DNA of 64,000 nt from G963701675 sp963701675 (GCA_963701675.1 OY969623.1:1116001-1180000), one strand, 5' to 3'. Positions 42,971 through 51,637 are shown, counted from the first letter of the stretch. The notes: generated from the letters alone by a model not told the origin. Program-made: numbers and translations.

Positions 42971-43966
42971 TCATGGTAGTTGCGCCGGCTCGCCGCCGCT
43001 CCGAGTCGCCAGCGCCGGCAAGACGTTGGCCGCGTTATACGGAATGAAGCGCACGGAAGCGTCGCCGATCAGGAAGTTCGCGCCGTTGGGGTGCAGGCTC
43101 CAGAAATGGAACTGGTCGCAATTGTTCACGAGTGATCCGGCTTGGAATGTGTAAGGGCCGGTTGTGCAATCTTTCGTGGGATAAGTCTTGTTTATATCCT
43201 TGACACCAAGGACAACGCCGCTGGAACCGACGCATTTGCCGCTCACGGTTTGCCCGCAGTCCGCAAACCACCAGCCGAACTCCAGGTCCTCGCTCGGAGG
43301 ACGTTCGCCGACCATGAGGGTGTTGCTAAGTCCGTCGGTAACTTGTTCGATTCTCACCTTGGACATCGGATAGAACATGCCCGTGTGCTTGGTGTAATCA
43401 ATTTCGTACTGGAGGCCGCTTACGCCCAAGAATGTCGTGAACGCCACTGTCAACGTGTACGGTCCGTTAATCTCCCCGACGACCTTGTTCGACAATAGCA
43501 CCCGATTGTCAGAAGGGCATTGCAAAATGTATTGCAAGGTAGAAAGCGCTGGATTCGGCTTCGCCGTGGAAAAGTTTTGCCAGTAATCGCCCCACGGCCA
43601 GTATTCGTAGTCGCTGTTGCTCTTCGATAAATGAGCCCAGTCGTCGGCTTGCTTGTAAAGGTTGCCTTGTTCGTGGTAGGTCATGAAAAAGGCCATCCAG
43701 CTCCAATACGGGTGCCAACCTTGGTTCGGTGGTTGGCTGTAGGGTTTCTCGTTCGGGTTCTGGAACCCGGGCGGGAACACCCTATGGGTGTCGTGGTAGT
43801 TGTGGAGCGCGAGGCCGATTTGTTTCATGGCATTGCCGCACCGGGTCCGGTTCGCGGCGTCGCGCACCTTTTGCACGGCGGGCAACAGTAACGCAATTAG
43901 GATTCCAATGATGGCGATGACGACCAACAATTCGATCAAGGTGAATGCACGACGTGGCGAATTCAT
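42971..43966 (-). CDS. DUF1559 protein with prepilin-type N-terminus
   Basis: 331 residues. The type IV prepilin-like leader FTLIELLVVIAIIGILIALLLPAVQKVRDAA is at residues 8-38. DUF1559 follows, with CGNAMKQIGLALHNYHDTHRVFPPG, a Trp-rich central part and the C-terminal HFWSLHPNGANFLIGDASVRFI. Planctomycetes encode dozens of these major-pseudopilin-like proteins; their assembly and role are unresolved. ATG at 43966. A second, shorter DUF1559 gene is at 58295. Confidence 0.95.
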   Translation of the reverse strand: MNSPRRAFTLIELLVVIAIIGILIALLLPAVQKVRDAANRTRCGNAMKQIGLALHNYHDTHRVFPPGFQNPNEKPYSQPPNQGWHPYWSWMAFFMTYHEQGNLYKQADDWAHLSKSNSDYEYWPWGDYWQNFSTAKPNPALSTLQYILQCPSDNRVLLSNKVVGEINGPYTLTVAFTTFLGVSGLQYEIDYTKHTGMFYPMSKVRIEQVTDGLSNTLMVGERPPSEDLEFGWWFADCGQTVSGKCVGSSGVVLGVKDINKTYPTKDCTTGPYTFQAGSLVNNCDQFHFWSLHPNGANFLIGDASVRFIPYNAANVLPALATRSGGEPAQLP

Positions 43967-44071
43967 GATCGCATCCTTTCAACGGGGAAAACGATCGGGA
44001 AGGATAGCGCCGGACAACCGCAACAATACTCCCGCGTCCTGCCGTTTGCAACTAGAAAAAAGGGCCGCACG

Positions 44072-44809
44072 TTACTTTGCCACAGCCTGTTCAACCTGGC
44101 GCATGATCCAGGCGCGATTGCGGCGATTGATAGGAGTAAACGCGTCCGTCTTGACGTTGGCTCGGCCGGCGCCGAGGTGGCCGCTGACAAGGCCGATTAG
44201 TTTGTCCTCTTTGCCTGCGAGATACACCGGCCCGCCCGAGTCGCCTTCCTCGACGGTTTGCGGCAGACCGCCGTACACATTGGTGTTGCCCGGGAACGGC
44301 ACCACCTCCGCGAGTCCCTTGTAGAGGCGGTCACCCGACACTTTGCCGTTCGTCACTCGGCCGACGACCAGAAGTTTGGAATCGATGGGGAATAGTTCGC
44401 CGTCGTGCAGCGCTGGAAAACCCCGGCCAATGTCGATCTTGTCGGCAAGAAACAGCACGCCGATGTCGTTGGGTATTGGATCGCGCTGAAAATCCGGATG
44501 AACTTTCGCGGACCGTGTGGAAACGGTAATCGGCGCCTTCTTGGCGTACGGCGCCGTGATTTCCCATGTATCGAAGCGGTTGATGCCGTGTGCCGCCGTC
44601 AACACCACGTTGGCTGCGATGAGCACGCCTGTCGATCTGGCCGTTTCATTGGTGAGTGAATCACGGGCCGTAATGAGGACCGCTTCCGGGTGGTCCTTGG
44701 CTTCCACGGGCGGTGTGCGCTTGATCGCGGCGTTAGAGGACGCCACGAAGGCGAAGGTTGCCACGACGATGCCTAACCATCGGAGCGTTCGAAGTGGGTC
44801 CAGTTTCAT
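44072..44809 (-). CDS. Trypsin-like (S1) serine protease, secreted
   Basis: 245 residues with a signal peptide (about 1-27). The catalytic triad is readable: His in VLTAAHGIN, Asp in PNDIGVLFLA, and Ser in EEGDSGGPVYL. It is compact and has no PDZ domain. ATG at 44809 overlaps the stop of the DUF4956 gene (ATGA), so the two are coupled. It may process a secreted partner, perhaps a neighbouring CotH/EF-hand product. Confidence 0.9.
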   Translation of the reverse strand: MKLDPLRTLRWLGIVVATFAFVASSNAAIKRTPPVEAKDHPEAVLITARDSLTNETARSTGVLIAANVVLTAAHGINRFDTWEITAPYAKKAPITVSTRSAKVHPDFQRDPIPNDIGVLFLADKIDIGRGFPALHDGELFPIDSKLLVVGRVTNGKVSGDRLYKGLAEVVPFPGNTNVYGGLPQTVEEGDSGGPVYLAGKEDKLIGLVSGHLGAGRANVKTDAFTPINRRNRAWIMRQVEQAVAK

Positions 44810-45486
44810 GATTGTCGATGTCGGAATTCGACGCTCTGCACGCCTGCCATTTGTTTCATTTCATTGATGAGGTCAATCGCCGCGCCGGTATGCCGCAGGT
44901 TGGCCGTGTACTTTAGTTCGAGTGCTGTTCCTTGCCGTGCGCTGCCGGTGGCGACAAGGCGATACTTCGAGAGGTGCTTTTCGAAGCACGCATCGACAAT
45001 AGGGTGTGGATCGCGGCCGATGTCGAGCCGGACGGTGAGCGTGCCGCTGTTGAGACTTCGTGATGGTCCGTATCCACCCGGTCGAAATATTGCCGCGGCG
45101 ACGGCGATAACTGGAATGCCGATCAAGGGAACGATGAAGTAACCGGCGCCGGCCGCCATTCCCACGACGACGGCGAAGATGACAAAGGCGGTGTCGCGCG
45201 TGTCCTGCACCACCGTTCGAAAACGAACAATGGCCAGCGCCCCGACGAGACTGAAGGCACGCGCGACGCTGTTTCCAATAACCATGGTCACCATCGAAAT
45301 CAGAATGGTGAGCAAGACAAGGGTGGCGACGAACCCCGCCGTCTCACCCTTATCGCGACGTCTGGTGACTGCATAAATGGCCGCGACGATGCACCCCAGA
45401 GCGAACGCCGCAACGAGCCGGCCCGCAATTTCGGGGAGCGACAGGTCCGTGCCGTTTTGTGCGGGTGATAATAACCAGTCTGGCAT
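44806..45486 (-). CDS. DUF4956 membrane protein
   Basis: 226 residues with four membrane segments in the N-terminal 145 residues, then a cytoplasmic alpha/beta domain that ends MKQMAGVQSVEFRHRQS. The signature GNSVARAFSLVGALAIVRFRTVVQDTRDTAFVIFAVVVGMAAGAG is diagnostic of DUF4956. In other bacteria this family is often encoded with CotH-type and VTC polyphosphate-polymerase-like proteins; here CotH is upstream (93 bp) but no VTC gene is present in the window. Function unknown. Confidence 0.92.
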   Translation of the reverse strand: MPDWLLSPAQNGTDLSLPEIAGRLVAAFALGCIVAAIYAVTRRRDKGETAGFVATLVLLTILISMVTMVIGNSVARAFSLVGALAIVRFRTVVQDTRDTAFVIFAVVVGMAAGAGYFIVPLIGIPVIAVAAAIFRPGGYGPSRSLNSGTLTVRLDIGRDPHPIVDACFEKHLSKYRLVATGSARQGTALELKYTANLRHTGAAIDLINEMKQMAGVQSVEFRHRQS

Positions 45487-45505
45487 CTGAAAATCGCCTC
45501 TAGCT

Positions 45506-45580
45506 CACCACCAAGACACAAACAACACAAAGAAGTGGCAATGTCTTGAGTCTTCTTCGTGCACTTTGTGTCTTTGTGGT
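45506..45580. repeat. Inverted repeat of CACCACCAAGACACAAA type
   Basis: Left arm ACCACCAAGACACAAACAAC; right arm ends CACTTTGTGTCTTTGTGGT; imperfect pairing over about 29 bp. It spans the gap between CotH and DUF4956 and reaches the CotH stop. A related, better-conserved copy is at 63438-63503. Confidence 0.82.
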
Positions 45581-47142
45581 TAATCGGGCTGCGCGAGCTT
45601 CTTGATCTCCGGGTGATTCAAAAGATATTTCCGCCGCTGATCGGCGAACGTCCGAAGACTCTGACTCGGTCGTCGCCCGGGGGTTTCCGGTTGTGCTTCC
45701 GTTGAGTCGCTGACGGCCCTCTTGAACGCGGCCGTCGATGCCAGTTTGCGGGTGTCGATCTCAACTTCCTTTTCCACCAGTGTCCGGTACTGCTCGACGA
45801 CCGGGCCGAGATTCTTCCAGTCCAGCCAATCCGTCGCAATCGTCCGTACGTTTTGAAGATAACGGGTACGTAGACTTGGTACCGCCAGGAGGCGGCTCCG
45901 CAATGGCTTGCTTGGATCGTCCAACGCCACCAACGGATCGAGCTCCAGTCCAGGTCCACGTGGCGGCATTGCCTGTCCGCCCGGGAGGCGCGCCTGTGGT
46001 AGGGCGCCGCCCGGTTGGTCTGCAGGGGGCCCTCCCGGTCTCCCACCTGGTCGACGACCGCCGGGCATCATCATAAAACTCATGGCCGATTGAAAGGTTT
46101 CATTCATGTCATGTGGAATGAGGTGAAACTTCCCTTTCTCATCCAGAAAAATGCAGTAATCACTCGCCCGAGTCCAATAGCCGTCGTTGTTGATCAATGC
46201 CACGTCCAGGGCTAAGAACCAAAGGACTTCGTCAATGTTCAGAATCGGCTTCAGCGCTTCTTCCAATTGATCGAGCGGCGTCTTGCTCAGAACCCGGCAA
46301 AGTTCGATCAGTGCTTTCCACGATTTTTCGTTGTCAGCGGATTTGATTTCATACCGGCGTTTGTATTCGTCGAGATTGTCGCCGAGGTAGTCAAGACCTC
46401 CGCCGCCGACCGGGACCTTCCAACGCGCTCCTTTGGTGTTCTTGAAATGCTCGGCGATGAACTCGTTGTTGAATTGCTGAGCATTGGCGTAGATGCCCCA
46501 GCTTTCTCCGTTGATTACCACCTTGGCGAGATTGGCATTGGGCGCGGGGATATACTTCCGGGCGATGTGCGAGTAGATCACCGTGCTCAGGAAAGAAGGA
46601 TCACTGGCTGAATTCAACAGGTTGAGAGTTCTGTAGCCATACAAACGCTGCTTCGGATCGACGAAGTCGAGCTTTAGATTGAGCGACCGTTTGGAGCCGG
46701 CCGGCGCCATTCCGAACGACGACATGCCGCGGAAGTGGACGCCGACATTCGGGTAGGTCTTGCCATCGACGGTCAAAGTCGCAGGGACCTCCACATCCGT
46801 GTTCTTGAATTCAGCGAGCTCGGTTTCCCAATCTTTGCTTTCGAATTCCAGGAAGAGCGTGCGAAGCACGCCGGGTTCATAGAGAGTCGCATTCGGATAA
46901 TTCTTGACGTCGGCCGGTGTTACACGAGGTCCAGGCTTGCCCGGCTCTCGTTCCATACCGGGACCGCCCATCGTGACAAACATGCCCTGGCCCGTAGACA
47001 ACAGCGGGGCGGCGACGCCAAGTTCCGTCTCGTTTAAGTTGCCGTCTTTGTCTAGATCGATTTCCTTGAACAGTGTCTCGGCGGCGGTTGTGAGTTCGGC
47101 CAAAGTCACCTTGCCATCCTTATTCTCATCGGCCCGACGCAC
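45580..47142 (-). CDS. CotH kinase-family protein, main part of a frameshifted gene
   Basis: 520 residues in this frame. Two EF-hand loops (DENKDGKVTLAEL and DLDKDGNLNETEL) are followed by the CotH domain (about 90-350), with GVHFRGMSSFG, SLNLKLDFVD, LLNSASDPSFL, NGESWGIYANAQQ and LHLIPHDMNET-like DMNET. CotH proteins are atypical kinases that can phosphorylate secreted proteins; activity here is inferred. The apparent GTG start at 47142 lies in mid-gene: the upstream EF-hand gene ends out of frame while this frame continues it (SASPIVRRADENKDGK). One gene from 47753 to 45580 is likely. Confidence 0.88.
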   Translation of the reverse strand: MRRADENKDGKVTLAELTTAAETLFKEIDLDKDGNLNETELGVAAPLLSTGQGMFVTMGGPGMEREPGKPGPRVTPADVKNYPNATLYEPGVLRTLFLEFESKDWETELAEFKNTDVEVPATLTVDGKTYPNVGVHFRGMSSFGMAPAGSKRSLNLKLDFVDPKQRLYGYRTLNLLNSASDPSFLSTVIYSHIARKYIPAPNANLAKVVINGESWGIYANAQQFNNEFIAEHFKNTKGARWKVPVGGGGLDYLGDNLDEYKRRYEIKSADNEKSWKALIELCRVLSKTPLDQLEEALKPILNIDEVLWFLALDVALINNDGYWTRASDYCIFLDEKGKFHLIPHDMNETFQSAMSFMMMPGGRRPGGRPGGPPADQPGGALPQARLPGGQAMPPRGPGLELDPLVALDDPSKPLRSRLLAVPSLRTRYLQNVRTIATDWLDWKNLGPVVEQYRTLVEKEVEIDTRKLASTAAFKRAVSDSTEAQPETPGRRPSQSLRTFADQRRKYLLNHPEIKKLAQPD

Positions 47143-47753
47143 AATTGGGCTGGCGGATATGCCGGCAGGACGGGCAGCGCACGACCCGGAATCGGCCGAG
47201 GCGCGTCACCCGGTGGACCATCGGGGCGGGCCAGCGGCGCCGGCAGTAGTTCTTTCAAGACGGCGGCGATTTGCGCCTCATCGGTTGTCCCGGTCTTCTC
47301 TTTATCGCATGCCGAGAAGAATGCCTTGGCACCCGCGGTTAGCTCAGCGTTGCTCAACTTTCCATCCTTGTCCTTGTCGGCGGCGTCCAACACGGGTTTC
47401 GTGAGCGAGTTCGCCATGAAGCTGCGCGGGCCTCTGCCAAACCCTCCGCGCGGTTGAGATGCCCGATCCTTCTTGAGAAACTCGCGCGCCGCCTGCCGCT
47501 CTTCGGAATTCAACCGCCCGTCGCGGTCCTTGTCGAACTGTTTCACCAGTTTGCGTTCTCTCGCTACACCGCCGCCGAATCCGTCGGGCCCCACCGTGAT
47601 GACATCGACGACCTGACCACCTGGAAGCCGCTCGCCGTCGACTTTCTTCGCCGGGTCTTTCGGGTTGTCCTTGGGTTTGCCGTCGTCAGTCTGAGCTCCT
47701 ACGAGGGAAGCAGCACAAAACAGACACAGAATCAAGGAGATCAAAGTTCGCAT
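47106..47753 (-). CDS. EF-hand N-terminal part of the frameshifted CotH gene
   Basis: 215 residues in this frame, ATG at 47753 with AGGGAA 6 bases upstream. It has a signal peptide (1-20). EF-hand-type calcium loops include DKDRDGRLNSEE and DKDKDGKLSNAE, with a weaker third at DKEKTGTTDEAQ. The end (AYPPAQLCVGPMRIRMAR) looks out of frame. The downstream frame has a stop at 47206-47208, so the break lies between 47142 and 47205. The joined protein would be secreted, with EF-hands followed by CotH, as in other planctomycetes. Confidence 0.82.
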   Translation of the reverse strand: MRTLISLILCLFCAASLVGAQTDDGKPKDNPKDPAKKVDGERLPGGQVVDVITVGPDGFGGGVARERKLVKQFDKDRDGRLNSEERQAAREFLKKDRASQPRGGFGRGPRSFMANSLTKPVLDAADKDKDGKLSNAELTAGAKAFFSACDKEKTGTTDEAQIAAVLKELLPAPLARPDGPPGDAPRPIPGRALPVLPAYPPAQLCVGPMRIRMAR

Positions 47754-47832
47754 GGTGATTTCCCTAACATGTGCAGACGCACCGACAGCGGCTCGCACCG
47801 TTGATTTCGTTTGTCAACGCGATGCGCTGGCA

Positions 47833-49224
47833 TCACCTTATGTTACTGGCGAAGACGGCATCCAACAGGCGCAAAGCATCGGGCGTGACATCCGGCGGTT
47901 TTGACGCTGCCAGTCGTTTGATGGAACGTGGGATTTCGGCGAGGTGGTATGTCGTTGCGTCGTCCACGTCGGCCTGACGGCTCGACGTTCGCCCCGTTGG
48001 TTCGGCGAGCGTCGCGGCGTTAGCGCGAGGTGTCGTTATCCCTGGCCCGGGCGGCGGAGGAATCGGCACGATGGGAGGGCCGACAGGATCGGCCTGTGGA
48101 CCGCCAGGCGATTTGACGCGGTTCTTGTTCTCGTACCAGGTGATCGTCTGGGTAGCGGCGGATAGGACGTCGAGGTCGCCGTCGCCGTCTACGTCCGCCG
48201 CATACACGCTCCTGGCCCCGATTGATGTGCTAATCATTTGGGCCGTGAAGTTCTGGCTGCCGTCGTTTTCGTACCAGGCGATCTTGGAGCTCGACGCGGA
48301 GAGGACATCGGTGTCGCCGTCGCCGTCCACGTCCGCCGCATATACGCTATGGGTCGCGTCCAGGCTGCCTATTTTATGGCCAATAAAGTTCTGGTTGCCG
48401 TCGTTTTCGAACCAGGCGATCCTGCGGGGATAAAAAGATCCGGAGAGGACGTCGATGTCGCCGTCGCCGTCGACGTCCGCCGCATATACGCTCTGGGCCC
48501 CATTGGCGGCGGTGGTGATGGTGTGGGCGGTGAAGTTCTGGTTGCCGTCGTTTTCGTACCAGGCAATCTTGTCGTCATGCCAGGACGCGGAGAGGACGTC
48601 GGTGTCGCCGTCGCCGTCGACGTCCGCCGCATATACGCTCTGGGCCCCATTGGCGGCGGTGGTGATGGTGTGGGCGGTGAAGTTCTGGTTGCCGTCGTTC
48701 TCGTACCAGGCGATTTCGTCGTCATTGCTTGAGGCGGAGAGGACGTCGGTGTCGCCATCGCCGTCCACGTCCACCGCATACACGCTCTGGGCCCCGTCCG
48801 CGGCGGTGCTGATGGTGTGGGCGCTGAAGTTTTGGCTGCCGTCGTTCTCGTACCAGGCGATTTCGTCGTCATTGCTTGAAGCGGAGAGGACGTCGGTGTC
48901 GCCATCGCCGTCCACGTCCGCCGCATACACGCTCTGGGCCCCGTCCGCGGCGGTGCTGATGGTGTGGGCGCTGAAGTTTTGGCTGCCGTCGTTTTCGTAC
49001 CAGGCGATCTTGTCGTCCCCAGCAGACCCGAAGAGGACGTCGGTGTCGCCATCGCCGTCCACGTCCGTCGCATACACACTGAGGGCGATGTTGGCGGCGG
49101 TGGTGATCGGGTGGGCGGTAAAGTTCTGGCTGCCGTCATTCTCGTACCAGGCAATCTTGCTGTCATTGACCGACGCGGAGAGGACGTCGGTGTCGCCGTC
49201 GCCGTCCACGTCCGCCGCATACAC
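47833..49224 (-). CDS. FG-GAP/VCBS repeat part of a frameshifted secreted protein
   Basis: 463 residues in this frame. Eight tandem repeats of about 49 residues each contain DVDGDGDTDVL (a calcium-binding-type DxDGDG loop) and IAWYENDG, as in FG-GAP/VCBS beta-propeller repeats. A Pro/Gly-rich linker and a helical C-terminus follow (RSIKRLAASKPPDVTPDALRLLDAVFASN). The frame continues the gene starting at 50033 after a 5-bp insertion. The repeats are nearly identical in DNA, so copy number may vary. Confidence 0.85.
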   Translation of the reverse strand: MYAADVDGDGDTDVLSASVNDSKIAWYENDGSQNFTAHPITTAANIALSVYATDVDGDGDTDVLFGSAGDDKIAWYENDGSQNFSAHTISTAADGAQSVYAADVDGDGDTDVLSASSNDDEIAWYENDGSQNFSAHTISTAADGAQSVYAVDVDGDGDTDVLSASSNDDEIAWYENDGNQNFTAHTITTAANGAQSVYAADVDGDGDTDVLSASWHDDKIAWYENDGNQNFTAHTITTAANGAQSVYAADVDGDGDIDVLSGSFYPRRIAWFENDGNQNFIGHKIGSLDATHSVYAADVDGDGDTDVLSASSSKIAWYENDGSQNFTAQMISTSIGARSVYAADVDGDGDLDVLSAATQTITWYENKNRVKSPGGPQADPVGPPIVPIPPPPGPGITTPRANAATLAEPTGRTSSRQADVDDATTYHLAEIPRSIKRLAASKPPDVTPDALRLLDAVFASNIR

Positions 49225-49390
49225 GCTCTGGGCCCCGTCCGCGGCGGTGCTGATGGTGTGGGCGCTGAAGTTTTGGCTGCCGTCGTTCTCGTACCAAGCG
49301 ATCTTGTCATCATACCATCATTCCAGGACGCGGAGAGGACGTCGGTGTCGCCGTCGCCGTCCACGTCTGTCGCATACACGCTCCGCGCCC
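48180..49390. repeat. Tandem array of about nine ~147-bp coding repeats
   Basis: Nine units contain the plus-strand core GTCGCCGTCCACGTC (or close variants) at roughly 150-bp spacing. Adjacent units around 48700-49000 are almost identical over their full length. The array encodes the FG-GAP repeats. It is not CRISPR: units are contiguous and coding. Confidence 0.85.
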
Positions 49391-50033
49391 CGCTGGCGGG
49401 ATAGTTAACATCCTTCGCCGTGAAGCAGCCGCAGGCGGGCTTCGGCGGCTTGATCGTTACGGAATGGTCCTCCACCTCGCCATCAACCGCGACACTGCCC
49501 ACACCGAGATTGCCTGCGGTACTCAGCCGGAACCGGGCATAGGTCGTCCCGTCCGCGGCCGAACTCGGCACGTCGAACGAGAACGTGTTGTTTCCCGTAA
49601 CCATCGCCACCCGATCGGCGATATGCTCCCCCGGCCCGCCCCACGCGCCGTCGCCGTTGAAATCAATCCACGCATCCAACTTCGCCGAGCCGCCCTGCAC
49701 GTTTACCGTCGCCGTGGCCCCCAGCGCGCCGGCTCGGATCGTCCCGAAGGTCACGCCGTCTTCGTCGTCGGTACCTGCCGTGTCGTCGCCGTTGGCACCG
49801 GTCGAGTGCAGGCCGTCGGCTTCCGTGTCGCGAGTCGCGCCCAGCGTGGGACCGGTGGCCACGTGCTCGGCTCCGCCCTCGGCCAGGAGCGTCTTGTACG
49901 GCAGCGGCGCGTCCCCGAAGTCCGAGGCGAAGACGATCCGCCGTTCCAGCAGCTCCAACAACGGCCGGTATAGCCGCGGGTGGCGCTTCTTGGATCGAGG
50001 AGTTTGAAACCACTGGCCTTGAAGCTTGCGCAT
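48369..50033 (-). CDS. GEVED-domain secreted protein, N-terminal part of a frameshifted gene
   Basis: ATG at 50033 with CAGGAGG 6 bases upstream. The N-terminus has PLLELLERRIVFA, the planctomycete 'LE.LE.R' signal. A GEVED domain follows (about 35-190; FGDAPLPYKTLL and DGEVEDHSVTI). The first FG-GAP repeat DVDGDGDTDVLSASWNDG is then in frame. After it, near 49310-49320, five extra bases change the frame, and the rest reads as Arg/Pro/Thr-rich nonsense (RTTAAKTSAPTPSAPP). Only about the first 240 residues are meaningful; the true protein continues in the preceding entry (total about 730 residues). Confidence 0.8.
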   Translation of the reverse strand: MRKLQGQWFQTPRSKKRHPRLYRPLLELLERRIVFASDFGDAPLPYKTLLAEGGAEHVATGPTLGATRDTEADGLHSTGANGDDTAGTDDEDGVTFGTIRAGALGATATVNVQGGSAKLDAWIDFNGDGAWGGPGEHIADRVAMVTGNNTFSFDVPSSAADGTTYARFRLSTAGNLGVGSVAVDGEVEDHSVTIKPPKPACGCFTAKDVNYPASGARSVYATDVDGDGDTDVLSASWNDGMMTRSLGTRTTAAKTSAPTPSAPPRTGPRACMRRTWTATATPTSSPRRSMTARLPGTRMTAARTLPPTRSPPPPTSPSVCMRRTWTAMATPTSSSGLLGTTRSPGTKTTAAKTSAPTPSAPPRTGPRACMRRTWTAMATPTSSPLQAMTTKSPGTRTTAAKTSAPTPSAPPRTGPRACMRWTWTAMATPTSSPPQAMTTKSPGTRTTATRTSPPTPSPPPPMGPRAYMRRTSTATATPTSSPRPGMTTRLPGTKTTATRTSPPTPSPPPPMGPRAYMRRTSTATATSTSSPDLFIPAGSPGSKTTATRTLLAIK

Positions 50034-50344
50034 TTCTGCCTCCTGGGTTAGGCCCAACACTTGGTGCCGAAGTTGATTGGGCGTCGGAAACACTGCTCAG
50101 CGGAATGGGCAGATTATCGACTACGCGGATCGCGATTGCAACCGTTTTCCCGTAGTTACTCCTCCGACATCGGAGGCCGCCCGTTTTGCCCACCCTGCCA
50201 CGCCCCCCTCACGACGCGCGCATTCGCCACGAACCGGCGAACCGTTAAAGTCCGCAAGATCGGAGGTCGATATTGTCCAAAGGTTGACTGCGGGCGCGGA
50301 GCCTATCGCTTCGGTCCGCTCATCGTGAGAAGGGGGATCGGCGG
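50034..50344. other. Intergenic region between divergent genes
   Basis: 311 bp. It contains a small hairpin CCTCCGACATCGGAGG at 50161-50176 and no supported gene. Promoters for the GEVED gene and the lipoprotein gene should be here; I could not assign hexamers. Confidence 0.45.
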
Positions 50345-50905
50345 ATGGGAAAGGCAAGAACTCTGCTCTTTCTGGCCGGAGTGGTGGCGACTGTCGGATT
50401 AGGCGGTTGCAGCCCGTACACGCTCGGCCTGGCCACGCCGATTCCGGTCTTCCCGTGGGTCACCGAGCGGATGGAAGAGAAATACTGCCACAAGAATGAT
50501 TGGCGGACGCCCATCATGCCGCCGATTCGGGCCGGGTATCCGGCGCCGGCGTGTGAGGATCCGCCGGACCAGTCCATGATCTTGCGAGCCATGATACACG
50601 TCACGCGCGGCATCCCATACATCTACGAAGAATTCCGCGATGACATCCAGATCGTGACCGAAAAGCTGGTGGACCGCATCGATCCGCCGCGGTTCTTCCC
50701 GCTCGTCGGGCCAGCCCAGTTGCATCACTGCCACTGGAAGGCGACGATCTATTACACGGAAACCATCGAGAGCGGTTACCCGTTCCCGTTCCGCTGCCGT
50801 CGGCCGCGGATCGAAGTGGTGTACATCGACAAGGACCACTTGCACTCCTACGTGTGTGAGAACGAGGAGGCCACTCTGCAATTCACAAGAGACTTGGCGC
50901 CGTAA
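50345..50905 (+). CDS. Putative lipoprotein, conserved hypothetical
   Basis: 186 residues, ATG at 50345. The signal peptide ends in the lipobox LGGC (about Cys22). The mature part is rich in aromatic, Pro and His residues (PAQLHHCHWKATIYYTETIESGYPFPF) with several Cys, and ends VVYIDKDHLHSYVCEN. I know the family only as planctomycete hypothetical. It stands alone. Confidence 0.8.
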   Translation: MGKARTLLFLAGVVATVGLGGCSPYTLGLATPIPVFPWVTERMEEKYCHKNDWRTPIMPPIRAGYPAPACEDPPDQSMILRAMIHVTRGIPYIYEEFRDDIQIVTEKLVDRIDPPRFFPLVGPAQLHHCHWKATIYYTETIESGYPFPFRCRRPRIEVVYIDKDHLHSYVCENEEATLQFTRDLAP

Positions 50906-50919
50906 GGCAAAAACTGATC

Positions 50920-50981
50920 AAACGCAGATTTCGCAGATTATCGCAGAACTCTCTCTGCGTAAATCTGCGAAATCTGCGTTT
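50920..50981. repeat. Inverted repeat of AAACGCAGATTTCGCAGAT type
   Basis: Left arm AAACGCAGATTTCGCAGATT; right arm AAATCTGCGAAATCTGCGTT. About 27 of 28 positions pair, with a short loop around CTCTC. It lies just after the lipoprotein gene and before mogA. A single related arm occurs near 55206-55235. Confidence 0.87.
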
Positions 50982-51010
50982 GTTCGTTGGAGCAATATAA
51001 TGCGGTTGCC

Positions 51011-51538
51011 ATGAGCACTCGCATCGGCATCGTTACCGTGTCCGACCGCGCTAGCCGAGGTGAATATGAAGACCTCGGTGGGCCCGCCATCCGCGAGTGC
51101 CTGACCGAAATCCTCACCTGCGAGTGGGAACCCGTTCGGCGTGTTATTGCCGATGACCAACCGCTGATCGAACAGACGCTTACCGAGTTATGCGACACCG
51201 AGAATTGCAGCCTCGTCGTGACGACGGGCGGCACAGGACCTGCACGGCGTGACGTCACACCGGAGGCCACCGCAGCGGTCTGTGAAAAGCTACTCGACGG
51301 TTTCGGAGAAATGATGCGGACGGTGTCGCTCAAGGCGGTGCCGACCGCGATTCTGTCCCGTCAAATCGCCGGCATCCGCGGCCGCTCGTTAATTGTGAAT
51401 CTCCCCGGAAAGCCGAGCGCCATCCGGGAATGCCTTCTGGCAGTCTTTCCGGCCATTCCGTACTGCATCGACTTGATCGAGGGGCCGTACCTCACGACGA
51501 ACGAAGGCGTCGTCAAGGCGTTTCGGCCCAAGCAGTAG
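51011..51538 (+). CDS. mogA: Molybdopterin adenylyltransferase (MogA/MoaB family)
   Basis: 175 residues. IGIVTVSDRASRGEYEDLGGPAI at the N-terminus, VVTTGGTGPARRDVTPEAT with the GGTG nucleotide loop, and LPGKPSAIRECL near the end are family hallmarks. The enzyme adenylates molybdopterin before molybdenum insertion (MogA) or has the related MoaB role. No other moco gene is in the window. ATG at 51011; a TTG at 50987 would add eight residues. Confidence 0.93.
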   Translation: MSTRIGIVTVSDRASRGEYEDLGGPAIRECLTEILTCEWEPVRRVIADDQPLIEQTLTELCDTENCSLVVTTGGTGPARRDVTPEATAAVCEKLLDGFGEMMRTVSLKAVPTAILSRQIAGIRGRSLIVNLPGKPSAIRECLLAVFPAIPYCIDLIEGPYLTTNEGVVKAFRPKQ

Positions 51539-51553
51539 GCTAGGGGCGCTTGC

Positions 51554-51609
51554 GTGCCATGCTCGCGGCTTTGCGTGAGCATGCCCATCCAAAGCGATGG
51601 GCATGGCAC
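51554..51609. repeat. Nested hairpin of GTGCCATGC type
   Basis: Outer arms GTGCCATGC / GCATGGCAC enclose two smaller hairpins (CATGCTCGCGGCTTTGCGTGAGCATG region and GCCCATCCAAAGCGATGGGC). It lies between convergent stops of mogA and the TPR gene. The fragment GGGACATGCCCATCC at 51657 inside the TPR gene resembles one arm. Confidence 0.82.
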
Positions 51610-51637
51610 CCAGGGCCACGCCAAGCTGAAAACTGGT

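Noticed and set aside
48180..49390. Possible CRISPR array
   Set aside because: Units are about 147 bp, contiguous, nearly identical over their whole length and encode FG-GAP repeats; there are no short repeats with unique spacers and no cas genes.
48455..49408. Plus-strand 317-codon open frame with repeats
   Set aside because: Mirror image of the FG-GAP coding repeats on the minus strand; its periodicity is inherited from that gene.
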